Origin: JADZAI01 sp964390465
GTDB lineage: Bacteria > Pseudomonadota > Alphaproteobacteria > Micropepsales > Micropepsaceae
Direction: 5' to 3'
DNA length: 64,000 nucleotides
Assembly (NCBI GenBank): GCA_964390465.1
Contig: CAYMIJ010000001.1
Location: 124,001 to 188,000, forward strand
Made by a program: the position numbers and the translations under genes. Within the stretch, counting starts at the first letter, position 1, and each line of letters begins with the position of its first letter. Under the pieces are notes generated by a model that was given only the letters and a program-made list of their open reading frames with translations, ran no database searches and was not told the origin of the DNA. Below, one piece after another: positions 25,828-34,079 of the stretch.

Positions 25828-27003
25828 ATGCGGACCATTCTTTCACAGTCGCTGATCGCACTCAGTCTCGTCGGTTGCATGTCAGGCGAGGACTATGCCG
25901 AACGAGCGGTGGAACATAACCGCGCGATCGCCGGTGCTGCCGATCAACTCGTGCTGCTGAACATTGTGCGCGCCAAGCTCGACCGCCCCGTTATCTACTC
26001 CCAGTTCAATGGTGTGAACGAAAGTTTCTCCAACAATGCGGGCGCATCGCTCGGCGTGCCGTTTGGTCCTGCCGCCAGTCCTGCCTACAGCGCCTCGTTT
26101 AATGCCGGGCCGAACCAGTATGCGTCACTTTCGACCAACCCGCTGGATGACGTTCAGTATTATCAGGGCGTCATGCGTCCGGTTCAGCTTGGGCAGCTTC
26201 GCTATTACCTCGACAATGGCTGGCCCATGGACCTGCTCATGGCGCTGGCGGTGGAAAAACTGGAAGTCGGCATCGCCTTCTACCGCCGCATTGTTGCCGA
26301 AAGTGATGCCCTGTGCGCTGGGCGTAATGATGCCGCCTGTGCACGCATCGCCAGCACAAATGGCGCAGTGCCGACCCCGGCAGGCGAGATACTCGTCTTC
26401 ACAAACGATCCACGCAATCCGGCGGCGTTTGATGCCTTTCACAATCTGGCGCTGCGGATGATCGTGCTCGGCCTCACCATCGATGGCACTTATGTAAAAA
26501 GCACGGCCAGCTTCCCGGCAACCATTCCCGTTTATGCCGACGCCAATCTTCTGGAACGCATGTCGACAGGCGCGGCTAACTTCAAACGGAATGGCGACAA
26601 TTATGTCATGACCACCTGGTCATGGGTGCCGGGTCTGCGGCTCACCCGGCTGGGTAATACCAAATTGCGGATCGAAGGCGACACGACCAGCGCCGACGCC
26701 ATCCCCGACATGACCGCAAGCCTGCGCTCGCCTGACTCCATCATGTTTTATCTGGGGGCTTATGTGCGCGAAGGTGGCGCTGACGCCAATGTGCTGATCG
26801 GCGATGGCTTCGTGCCGGTATTCGAGCTTGGCTCATGTGATGACGCCATCATCAAGGTGGACTTCGATGGGCAATGCTATGGCGTGCCACAGGGTGGCAG
26901 CCATGTCTCCATGAAGGTCATGGCCTTCCTGCACCAGATTTTCGGGCTCAACAAACGCGCCTCAGAACCGCCGGTGTCCGGCGCGGTGCGCGTTGTAAAC
27001 TAA
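25828..27003 (+). CDS. Unknown lipoprotein
   Basis: 391 residues with a lipoprotein signal: SLIALSLVGC, with the modified Cys at residue 17. The start has AAAGGAG 6 bases upstream. The rest shows no domain I know. Notable segments are NHRAIAGAADQLVLLNIVRAKLD-like (AIAGAADQLVLLNIVRAKLD), a Ser/Asn-rich stretch, and two Cys in CAGRNDAACAR. The early NIVRAKLDRPVIYSQ block recalls a family of conserved proteobacterial lipoproteins of unknown role. It faces aspS tail to tail. Confidence 0.8.
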   Translation: MRTILSQSLIALSLVGCMSGEDYAERAVEHNRAIAGAADQLVLLNIVRAKLDRPVIYSQFNGVNESFSNNAGASLGVPFGPAASPAYSASFNAGPNQYASLSTNPLDDVQYYQGVMRPVQLGQLRYYLDNGWPMDLLMALAVEKLEVGIAFYRRIVAESDALCAGRNDAACARIASTNGAVPTPAGEILVFTNDPRNPAAFDAFHNLALRMIVLGLTIDGTYVKSTASFPATIPVYADANLLERMSTGAANFKRNGDNYVMTTWSWVPGLRLTRLGNTKLRIEGDTTSADAIPDMTASLRSPDSIMFYLGAYVREGGADANVLIGDGFVPVFELGSCDDAIIKVDFDGQCYGVPQGGSHVSMKVMAFLHQIFGLNKRASEPPVSGAVRVVN

Positions 27004-27025
27004 CCCTTCGCCTCAACCCTTCTGG

Positions 27026-28849
27026 TTAGGCCTTTTCTGGCGCGACGATGCGGATGTGTAGCTCACGAAGCTGTTTCGCCGTCACTTCCGAAGGTGCACC
27101 CATCATCACGTCTTCGGCGCGCTGGTTCATCGGGAACAGCGTCACCTCGCGCAGATTGCCTTCATCGGCCAGCAGCATGACCATGCGGTCCACGCCGGGG
27201 GCTGAACCACCGTGCGGCGGCGCGCCAAAACGGAAAGCGTTGAGCATGCCGCCAAAACGCGCCTCGACCACCTCGCGTCCGTCGCCTTTCAGCTCGAACG
27301 CCTTGATCATGATTTCCGGCTTGTGATTGCGGATCGCGCCTGACGACAGTTCGATGCCATTGCACACGATGTCATACTGGAACGCCGTGATGCCAAGGAT
27401 CGTGTCGCGGTCCTTTTCGCGGTCCAGCTTCAGGAACGCTTCGTGGTCAAAGTTCGGCATCGAGAACGGATTGTGCGAAAAGTCGATCTGGTTCTCGTCG
27501 TTCAGTTCATACATCGGGAAGTCGATGACCCAGCAGAACTTGAACTCGCCGCCAGAAATCAACCCGAGTTCATGACCGATGCGGGTGCGCGCAGCCCCCG
27601 CCAGTTTCGCCGCTTCCAACGGACGGTTGGCCGAAAAGAAAACGGCATCACCCGCTTTGGCACCAGACTTCTCAACGATCCGGGCCAGCACCGGCGCTGG
27701 AATGAACTTGGCGATCGGCCCCTTGCCGCTCAGCGCGCCGCCTTCTTCCTCAATGATTACATAACCAAGACCAGCTGCCTTGTGTTCGGCGCGCGCCCAG
27801 TCGTTCAGATCGTCAAAGAACTTGCGCGGGCGGCTGCCTGCGCCTGGTGCTGGAATGGCGCGCACCACACCGCCATTGGCGACGATGGACTTGAACGCCT
27901 TGAACTCGACGCTTTCATCAGCGAACTCGGCGCTGACATCGGCAATGATGATCGGGTTGCGCAGATCGGGCTTGTCGCTGCCATATTTCAGCATGGCATC
28001 GGCATAGGTGATGCGCGGGAATGGCGCAGGCGTCACCGCCTTGCCATTGGCAAACTCGCGGAACGTGCCTTCCAGCACGGGCTCGATGGCCGCGAACACA
28101 TCTTCCTGCGTCACGAAGCTCATCTCGAAGTCGAGCTGATAGAACTCGCCGGGGCTGCGGTCGGCGCGACCATCCTCATCGCGGAAGCAGGGGGCGATCT
28201 GGAAGTAACGGTCAAATCCTGCGACCATCAGCAGCTGCTTGAACTGCTGCGGTGCCTGCGGCAGCGCGTAGAACCTGCCCGGATGGTTGCGCGCGGGCAC
28301 GAGGAAGTCGCGCGCGCCTTCCGGCGATGATGCGGTGAGGATCGGCGTCTGGAACTCGGTGAAGCCCTGATCGATCATACGTCGGCGCAGGGATGCAATC
28401 ACCTGCGAACGCAGCATGATGTTCCGATGCAGCTTGTCGCGGCGCAGGTCGATGAAGCGATATTTCAGGCGTGTTTCTTCCGGGTATTCGATGTCACCGA
28501 ACACCTGTACCGGCAGGTCCTCAGCACGCGACTGCACCTGCACGTCGGTGATCCGTATCTCGATATCGCCAGTCGGCAGGTTGGCATTGCGTGTATCCGC
28601 CGGACGCATGACGACCGGGCCGGTCACGGTGATGACCCATTCCGAGCGCGCCGTGTCGGCCAGTTTGAAGGCCGGGCTGTCGGGCTCCACCACGCATTGC
28701 GTGATGCCGTAGTGATCGCGCAGATCAAGGAAGACCAGTCCGCCATGGTCGCGGCGGCGATGCACCCAGCCCGAAAGGCGGACGGTAGCGCCTGCATCAG
28801 CGGCGGTGAGCTGGCCGCAGGTGTGGCTGCGATAGGCGTGCATAACCAT
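27026..28849 (-). CDS. aspS: Aspartyl-tRNA synthetase
   Basis: 607 residues, normal for the bacterial-type enzyme. An N-terminal OB fold binds the anticodon (LSGWVHRRRDHGGLVFLDLRDHYG). Class II motifs follow: motif 2 CFRDEDGRADRSPGEFYQLDFEMSF, seen here as FRDEDGRADR and FYQLDFEMSF, and motif 3 GAPPHGGSAPGVDRMVML. The GAD insertion lies between motifs 2 and 3. Many alphaproteobacteria use a non-discriminating form that also charges tRNA-Asn; which form this is cannot be read here. It diverges from rnd across 129 bp. Confidence 0.97.
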   Translation of the reverse strand: MVMHAYRSHTCGQLTAADAGATVRLSGWVHRRRDHGGLVFLDLRDHYGITQCVVEPDSPAFKLADTARSEWVITVTGPVVMRPADTRNANLPTGDIEIRITDVQVQSRAEDLPVQVFGDIEYPEETRLKYRFIDLRRDKLHRNIMLRSQVIASLRRRMIDQGFTEFQTPILTASSPEGARDFLVPARNHPGRFYALPQAPQQFKQLLMVAGFDRYFQIAPCFRDEDGRADRSPGEFYQLDFEMSFVTQEDVFAAIEPVLEGTFREFANGKAVTPAPFPRITYADAMLKYGSDKPDLRNPIIIADVSAEFADESVEFKAFKSIVANGGVVRAIPAPGAGSRPRKFFDDLNDWARAEHKAAGLGYVIIEEEGGALSGKGPIAKFIPAPVLARIVEKSGAKAGDAVFFSANRPLEAAKLAGAARTRIGHELGLISGGEFKFCWVIDFPMYELNDENQIDFSHNPFSMPNFDHEAFLKLDREKDRDTILGITAFQYDIVCNGIELSSGAIRNHKPEIMIKAFELKGDGREVVEARFGGMLNAFRFGAPPHGGSAPGVDRMVMLLADEGNLREVTLFPMNQRAEDVMMGAPSEVTAKQLRELHIRIVAPEKA

Positions 28850-28978
28850 GAAATCACTATTTCCCTTGCCGGAAGCGCGGGTTTGTGGCCCTTCGGCCCC
28901 AGAGCGTCAAGCGGCGCTTTTCGAGTCGTGACAGCGCCCCCTGGCCTCAGCCGCTGCGGCGCTTTCTTGAGAGGGACC

Positions 28979-30127
28979 ATGGATTTGATCTCCACCACTG
29001 CCGATCTCGCCCGCGCGGTGGATCAGGCCCGAACGGCCCCCTTCGTCACGGTCGATACCGAGTTCATGCGCGAGACGACCTATTGGCCAAAACTGTGCCT
29101 TTTGCAGTTCGCCGCGCCCGATGATGCGTGGTTGGTCGACCCGCTGGCTGAAGGGCTGGACCTTTCGCCCTTCTTTGCCCTGTTGGATAACCCCGCCATC
29201 GTGAAGGTCTTTCACGCTGCCCGTCAGGATGTGGAAATTTTCCATCACCAGTCGGGCCGCACACCCCGCAACCTGTTCGACACCCAGATCGCGGGCATGG
29301 TGTGCGGGCTTGGCGAATCAATCAGCTATGAAAACCTGATCCGCGAAACCAGCGGCCATGCCATCGACAAGTCGTCGCGCTTCACCGACTGGAGCCGCCG
29401 CCCCTTGAGTGAAAAGCAGCTTGTCTATGCGCTGGCCGACGTGACGCATCTGCGTGACGCCTATCTGGCTTTGTCGCAGAAAATCGCCGACCAGGGCCGC
29501 ACTGACTGGATCTCTGAGGAAATGGCGGCGCTCACTGATCCTGCGCTTTATGACGTGAACCCCACCGAGGCCTGGCGACGGCTGAAAGTGCGGTCAGGCT
29601 CAAAGAAGTTTCTGGCCGCCTTGAAGGGGCTCGCCGCCTGGCGTGAACGTGAGGCGCAGGGCCGCGATGTGCCGCGCCAGCGTGTTCTGAAGGACGACGC
29701 GTTGCTGGATGTTGCCAGCCACGCCCCGCGCACGGTCGCTGAACTCGACGCACTGCGCTCCATCCCGCGCGGTTTTGCCCAGTCGCGACAGGGCGCGGCG
29801 ATCATCGAAGCCGTGGAAGCAGGGCTTGCATTGCCCGCTGCTGAGGTGCCTCAGCTTGAGCGGTTCGAGAAAATGCCCGACAGCGACCCCGGCGTCGTTG
29901 AGGTGCTGAAACTTCTGCTGAAGGTGAAAGCCGAAGAAGCAGGCGTCGCGCCGCGCCTCATCGCCAATGCGACGGATGTGGAACGCATCGCCGCCTATCG
30001 TGACCCGGACGTGCCCGCGATGAATGGCTGGCGGCGCGAGCTGTTCGGCGAAGCGGCGCTGGCCCTCAAAGCGGGCCGGATCGCGCTGAAAGTCAAAGAT
30101 GGCCGGCTGAACCTGACCGAAGCCTGA
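28979..30127 (+). CDS. rnd: Ribonuclease D
   Basis: 382 residues from the ATG at 28979, which has GAGAGGGACC directly upstream; the open frame continues far upstream inside aspS antisense but this is a shadow. A 3'-5' exonuclease domain of the DEDD type comes first (VDTEFMRE with the Asp-Glu pair; FHAARQDVEIF; YALADVTHLRDAY). An HRDC-like domain follows (APRTVAELDALRSIPRG). It trims 3' ends of stable RNAs such as tRNA precursors. Confidence 0.95.
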   Translation: MDLISTTADLARAVDQARTAPFVTVDTEFMRETTYWPKLCLLQFAAPDDAWLVDPLAEGLDLSPFFALLDNPAIVKVFHAARQDVEIFHHQSGRTPRNLFDTQIAGMVCGLGESISYENLIRETSGHAIDKSSRFTDWSRRPLSEKQLVYALADVTHLRDAYLALSQKIADQGRTDWISEEMAALTDPALYDVNPTEAWRRLKVRSGSKKFLAALKGLAAWREREAQGRDVPRQRVLKDDALLDVASHAPRTVAELDALRSIPRGFAQSRQGAAIIEAVEAGLALPAAEVPQLERFEKMPDSDPGVVEVLKLLLKVKAEEAGVAPRLIANATDVERIAAYRDPDVPAMNGWRRELFGEAALALKAGRIALKVKDGRLNLTEA

Positions 30128-30132
30128 GGCGC

Positions 30133-30153
30133 GGGCGGACCATCAGTCCGCCC
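30133..30153. terminator. Hairpin between convergent rnd and the PLP enzyme gene
   Basis: The arms GGGCGGAC and GTCCGCCC pair perfectly around a 5-base loop, CATCA. The position, between two converging genes 39 bp apart, suits a two-way terminator. It lacks a T-run, so termination may not be purely intrinsic. Confidence 0.5.
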
Positions 30154-30166
30154 TGCCCTTATGGCT

Positions 30167-31456
30167 TCACACCGCCGACAGTGCCTGATCGACGTCCGCC
30201 ACCAGATCGCGCGAATCCTCGATGCCGATGGATATGCGCACCAGATCGCCGGTGATACCGAAGCGCTGCTTGTCATCCGGCGTGTAGTCCAGATGCGTGG
30301 TGGTCGCGGGGTGCGAGGCAAGGCTTTCCGTGCCGCCCAGGCTCACCGCCAGCTTGATGACCTTCAGATTATCGAGGAAGCGGAAAGCCTCCGCCTCACC
30401 GCCATGCACGCGGATCGAGAAGGTGGACCCCACCCCGGTGCACTGCGAGGCAAAGATGCGCGCCTGATCCGACCCTGCGGGCAGATTGCCGAGCCACAGC
30501 ACCTTCTTCACCTTGGGGTGGCGCTCAAGGAAGCCGCACACGATGCGGGCATTTTCGGTCGCCCGGGAAATGCGCAGCTCCAGCGTCTCCAGACTACGGC
30601 ACAACATCCATGCCGTATGCGGGTCCAGCGTCGCGCCCAGCGAGGAACGCATCGGCGCGATGGGCTTCATGGCGTCGATCGAGCCCAGCACCGCGCCGCC
30701 GACAATGTCGGAATGTCCGCCCACATATTTGGTGAGCGAATAAAGCGCGTAGTCCGCGCCGAGCGTCAGTGGCTTCTGCCAGATCGGGCCGAGGAAAGTG
30801 TTATCCACGCACACGGCGGGGCGATAGCCATTGCGCTCCAGCCGTTTGGCAATCTCGACAACACCTGCAATGTCGGTCAGCTCATTGGTCGGGTTGGCCG
30901 GGGTTTCAAGCATGATCGCAGAAAGGCGCCCGCCGTTTTTTGCAGCCTTTTCATCGGCTTCTCGCAAAATCTTCTCAAGTTCGGTCAGGCTGGTGCCCAC
31001 CGGCATACCTGCATGCGTGATGCCGAACTGGGGCATCACATTCAGCAGCAGACCCTCAGTGCCGCCATAAAGCGGCTCGGAATTGGCGACGATATCGCCG
31101 GGGCGCGACAGGCCCAGCAGGGTGGAGGAAATCGCCGCCATGCCCGATGAAAAGACCAGCGCCTTTTCGGCCTGCTCCCAGATGGCGAGCCGGTCCTCAA
31201 GGATTTCCAGATTGGGGTTGTTGAAGCGCGAATAGACGAGGCCGAACTCCTCGCCCGGCGCGCGCTGGGCCAGGCCCTTGCGCAATGCGAACTGCCGCTT
31301 GCCGTCTTCGGCATTTTTGAAAACGAAGGTCGAAGTCTGAAACAAAGGCGGCTTGATCGCGCCTTCGGAAAGGCTGGGATCATAACCGAAACTCATCATC
31401 TGGGTTTGCGGGCGCAATTGCTGGCCTGCGACATCTTTCTTGCGATAGCGGCTCAT
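30167..31456 (-). CDS. Cys/Met metabolism PLP enzyme (cystathionine gamma-synthase/gamma-lyase family)
   Basis: 429 residues of the trans-sulfuration family. The PLP lysine is in SLTKYVGGHSD (Lys243); phosphate-binding SSGMAAISS and the YSRFNNPN substrate loop are present. Members include cystathionine gamma-synthase, methionine gamma-lyase and O-acetylhomoserine sulfhydrylase; the last residues ISIGIEDSRDLVADVDQAL are generic, so I leave the reaction open. The extended N-terminus (RYRKKDVAGQQLRPQTQMMSFGYDPSL) is typical of an alphaproteobacterial subgroup. The ribosome-binding site is AGGAG, 6 bases upstream. I see no SAM-II-like riboswitch in the 74-bp leader. Confidence 0.85.
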   Translation of the reverse strand: MSRYRKKDVAGQQLRPQTQMMSFGYDPSLSEGAIKPPLFQTSTFVFKNAEDGKRQFALRKGLAQRAPGEEFGLVYSRFNNPNLEILEDRLAIWEQAEKALVFSSGMAAISSTLLGLSRPGDIVANSEPLYGGTEGLLLNVMPQFGITHAGMPVGTSLTELEKILREADEKAAKNGGRLSAIMLETPANPTNELTDIAGVVEIAKRLERNGYRPAVCVDNTFLGPIWQKPLTLGADYALYSLTKYVGGHSDIVGGAVLGSIDAMKPIAPMRSSLGATLDPHTAWMLCRSLETLELRISRATENARIVCGFLERHPKVKKVLWLGNLPAGSDQARIFASQCTGVGSTFSIRVHGGEAEAFRFLDNLKVIKLAVSLGGTESLASHPATTTHLDYTPDDKQRFGITGDLVRISIGIEDSRDLVADVDQALSAV

Positions 31457-31530
31457 ATATCTCCTGGCGCCCGCGTCAGGCGCAGGCGTCAGGGATATAC
31501 AACAAACTTACGTCCGCGTCAGGCTCAGAG

Positions 31531-33978
31531 TCACTTCTTGGGCTTGTATTCGTGCTTCGCTGACTGTGTGCCGTCCTTGTATGTCACCTGGGCGACAATC
31601 TTCTGTATCGTACCCGACACCTCAAAGTAGGGCATGAAGTCCGACGGGATCGCATAAGGGTCAGACGAATCACAAGGCGGCAAGACCAGCTCTTTGTCGA
31701 GTGCGTCGCTATCCACCGAATACATGACCTTCTCGACCGCACAGCGATAGCTGACCATGCCCGTGAAATAAGCCAGCATCTGCGCCTCGTTGCCGGGATT
31801 GGGTTGGATGACAAACCACGAGGTCCAGATCATCTCCATCGTGCGCTTCTGCTCATCAACCAGTGCGGAAGCGCCGTTGCCGAAATCGTAGTCGAACGGC
31901 CCCTGCTCTGCGCCGTTCGCGTCCACATACTTAATATAGATCTTCGTCGCGGGCTGATCGTCGGGCAGCATGAAGAACATGTTCGGCATCGGCTTGCCGG
32001 TGCGCGGATCGACATAGGTGCCAACACCCAGATCCGTCCATTCGCCACTCTCCCCGATGCGATACCATATCTGCGAGGCAGCTTCCGGAATGCTGATGAT
32101 GATCGTCCAGCCCTGATTGCTGCGGCTCTGGGTAATGGTCGGCTTGGTTAGTGTCTCCTGAAGCTGCGGCTTCAGCAGCTTGACCTGCTGGCGTGCCTTG
32201 TCGAGCCACTCACCCAGCACCTGCTGATCCACGAAGTGACGGACCAGCGTGCCGCCTTTGTCAGCATCCAGAAACTTGTTCAGCAGTTCAAAGGCGCGCT
32301 TCTTGTCGGCAACCGCCTGACCGCCCGTGCGCTCGGCTGAATATTCCTGCGCCAGCAGATAATAGCCCGGGCCGTAATCGGCATTGGCCGCCATGAACTC
32401 TTCCATGCGCTTGGTGCGCTCGGCATCCTCGTACTGCATGGCGTAAACCAACTTCAGCGCGGGGGCTTTCAGACGCGACGACAGATCGCCGAACAATTCG
32501 CGCGCCCCTGCCCGGCCATCCTGCACGCGCACCAGACGAGCAAAGCGCTCATAGACGTCGATGGCGTCCACGTCGGCTTCGGCGAACGCCAGATATTCCT
32601 TGCGGGCCGCTGCGCTGTCACCGCGCTGCTCATAGACGATGGCGTTGTGATAATGTTCGGCGGGTGAGGAAGCGTTCTCGATCACGCCGCCATTCTTGTC
32701 GATGCGCTTGAAGGCGTCGGCGATCTCTCCGAGTTTTTCTTCCGTCCGCTTTTGCGACTCCTCGATACGGTCGGTGGAGTCCTTGATATCCCCTGTCTTT
32801 TCTTCGATCCGGTCCGTTGAACCCTTGATCTCGTCGGTCTTCTGTTCAGTGCGTTTGGTCGTGTCGGCGATTTGATCGGTCTTTTCGCCGGTGCCTTTCA
32901 CGATCCAGAACACGAGGCCGAGCACAGCCAGGACACCGATGACAGCGGCAAGGATGAAAGCGATTTTCCGATTGGCGCTATCGGTCTTGCCCTCGATCCG
33001 CGTGGTGGTCTCGCGGATCGCGGCGGTATCTTTCTTAACATCGTCCAGCTTGCCGCCCAGTTCGGTGCGCAGCTCGGCGATGTCGTCTTTGACACCCTTC
33101 ACATCGTCTTTGAGATTGGTGAAGTATCCGCTGAGTTCTTCCTTGCTGACATTCAGATAGGTTTCCGGGTTCAGCTTGATGCGGCCCTGATCGTGCGCTT
33201 CCTGCAACGGCTCGATCAGTTCGTCATAATACATATTCAGCAGCGCCATCTGCGCGGGCGTGACGCGCTTGTTATGCGCCAGCACGTTGCGGATGCGGCG
33301 GATGTCATCCAGATAATTGCGGATAGTGACGCGCTTTTCCTTCAGCAGAGAAAGAAGCGGCGTTTCTTTGTAGAGCGGATCGTAATTGGGATATTCCTGC
33401 GTCGACACGAACAGGCTGGCGAGTTCGCTGAACGTGGTGCCCGACAGCACGTCGTTCTTGTCGGCACTGCTCATCCACTGCTGCACGACCTTGTCGCTCA
33501 GCAGCGATTTCAGGCGCTCCACCAGCTTGGGCTGGTCCTGATAGTTTTCGGTAATCAGGCTGCGGATGATGAGCTCCAGCGCGCGCACCTGCTTGCGGCC
33601 AACTTCATCATTCTGTCCCGGCAACTCGGCCGAAAACTGGAACTCCGGTTTACGGTCTGAAATCGTCTCGATCCACGACAGCAGGCGCAGCGCCGCGATG
33701 GAAACATTGCGTTGTTCGAACGAAGAAGCCTCCGGTGTCAGCCGCTCCGAGCGCCGCACACCCTCACGTAACGCGGCATCGAACAGCGTCAGCTCTGCCT
33801 CGTTCATGCCGATCTTCGAAGCCACGGCATCACGACCCTGCTTGCCCTTTGAGTCGGCATAGCGTTTGGCGAGCGCGTCGAGCGTCTCGTCGGCGGCAAT
33901 CGTATCGCCTGTCAGATAGGTCATGAACTTGACCAGCGCCGGCTTCAGCAGCGGCAGGATATCATCAATACGAGCCAT
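31531..33978 (-). CDS. Unknown HEPN-like membrane protein with heptad-repeat coil and C-terminal beta domain
   Basis: 815 residues from the ATG at 33978, chosen for GGGAG 7 bases upstream (an ATG at 34005 is less likely). The first 280 residues are helical and contain IRRIRNVLAHNK, a HEPN-type RNxxxH motif with Arg230 and His235. A single membrane span (about 338-360) follows a short coil. Then comes a 60-residue Thr/Asp/Glu/Lys-rich coil with nearly repeated 14-mers (KTDEIKGSTDRIEE, KTGDIKDSTDRIEE). TPR-like helices (AEHYHNAIVYEQRGD) lead to a beta-rich C-terminus with two Cys. No known family covers all of this. A role in signalling, envelope stress or defence is guesswork. Confidence 0.75.
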   Translation of the reverse strand: MARIDDILPLLKPALVKFMTYLTGDTIAADETLDALAKRYADSKGKQGRDAVASKIGMNEAELTLFDAALREGVRRSERLTPEASSFEQRNVSIAALRLLSWIETISDRKPEFQFSAELPGQNDEVGRKQVRALELIIRSLITENYQDQPKLVERLKSLLSDKVVQQWMSSADKNDVLSGTTFSELASLFVSTQEYPNYDPLYKETPLLSLLKEKRVTIRNYLDDIRRIRNVLAHNKRVTPAQMALLNMYYDELIEPLQEAHDQGRIKLNPETYLNVSKEELSGYFTNLKDDVKGVKDDIAELRTELGGKLDDVKKDTAAIRETTTRIEGKTDSANRKIAFILAAVIGVLAVLGLVFWIVKGTGEKTDQIADTTKRTEQKTDEIKGSTDRIEEKTGDIKDSTDRIEESQKRTEEKLGEIADAFKRIDKNGGVIENASSPAEHYHNAIVYEQRGDSAAARKEYLAFAEADVDAIDVYERFARLVRVQDGRAGARELFGDLSSRLKAPALKLVYAMQYEDAERTKRMEEFMAANADYGPGYYLLAQEYSAERTGGQAVADKKRAFELLNKFLDADKGGTLVRHFVDQQVLGEWLDKARQQVKLLKPQLQETLTKPTITQSRSNQGWTIIISIPEAASQIWYRIGESGEWTDLGVGTYVDPRTGKPMPNMFFMLPDDQPATKIYIKYVDANGAEQGPFDYDFGNGASALVDEQKRTMEMIWTSWFVIQPNPGNEAQMLAYFTGMVSYRCAVEKVMYSVDSDALDKELVLPPCDSSDPYAIPSDFMPYFEVSGTIQKIVAQVTYKDGTQSAKHEYKPKK

Positions 33979-34079
33979 GCGAGGTCTCCCAGTCAGGCCG
34001 GGCATCCCCCGGTCTCGTCATCTTTCTATCGCACAGACTGTTCAGAAGGCCACGGCTAATCCGCGCCGCCCTGCTCAAA

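Noticed and set aside
27443..28330. 295-residue plus-strand open frame
   Set aside because: Antisense to aspS, which is unambiguous.
28427..28978. N-terminal extension of rnd by about 184 residues
   Set aside because: The extension is antisense to aspS; the ATG at 28979 has a strong ribosome-binding site and matches the RNase D start.
31457..31530. Possible SAM riboswitch before the PLP sulfur enzyme
   Set aside because: The 74-bp leader has three CCTGACGC-like repeats but none of the conserved SAM-II or SAM/SAH core pattern that I can recognise.
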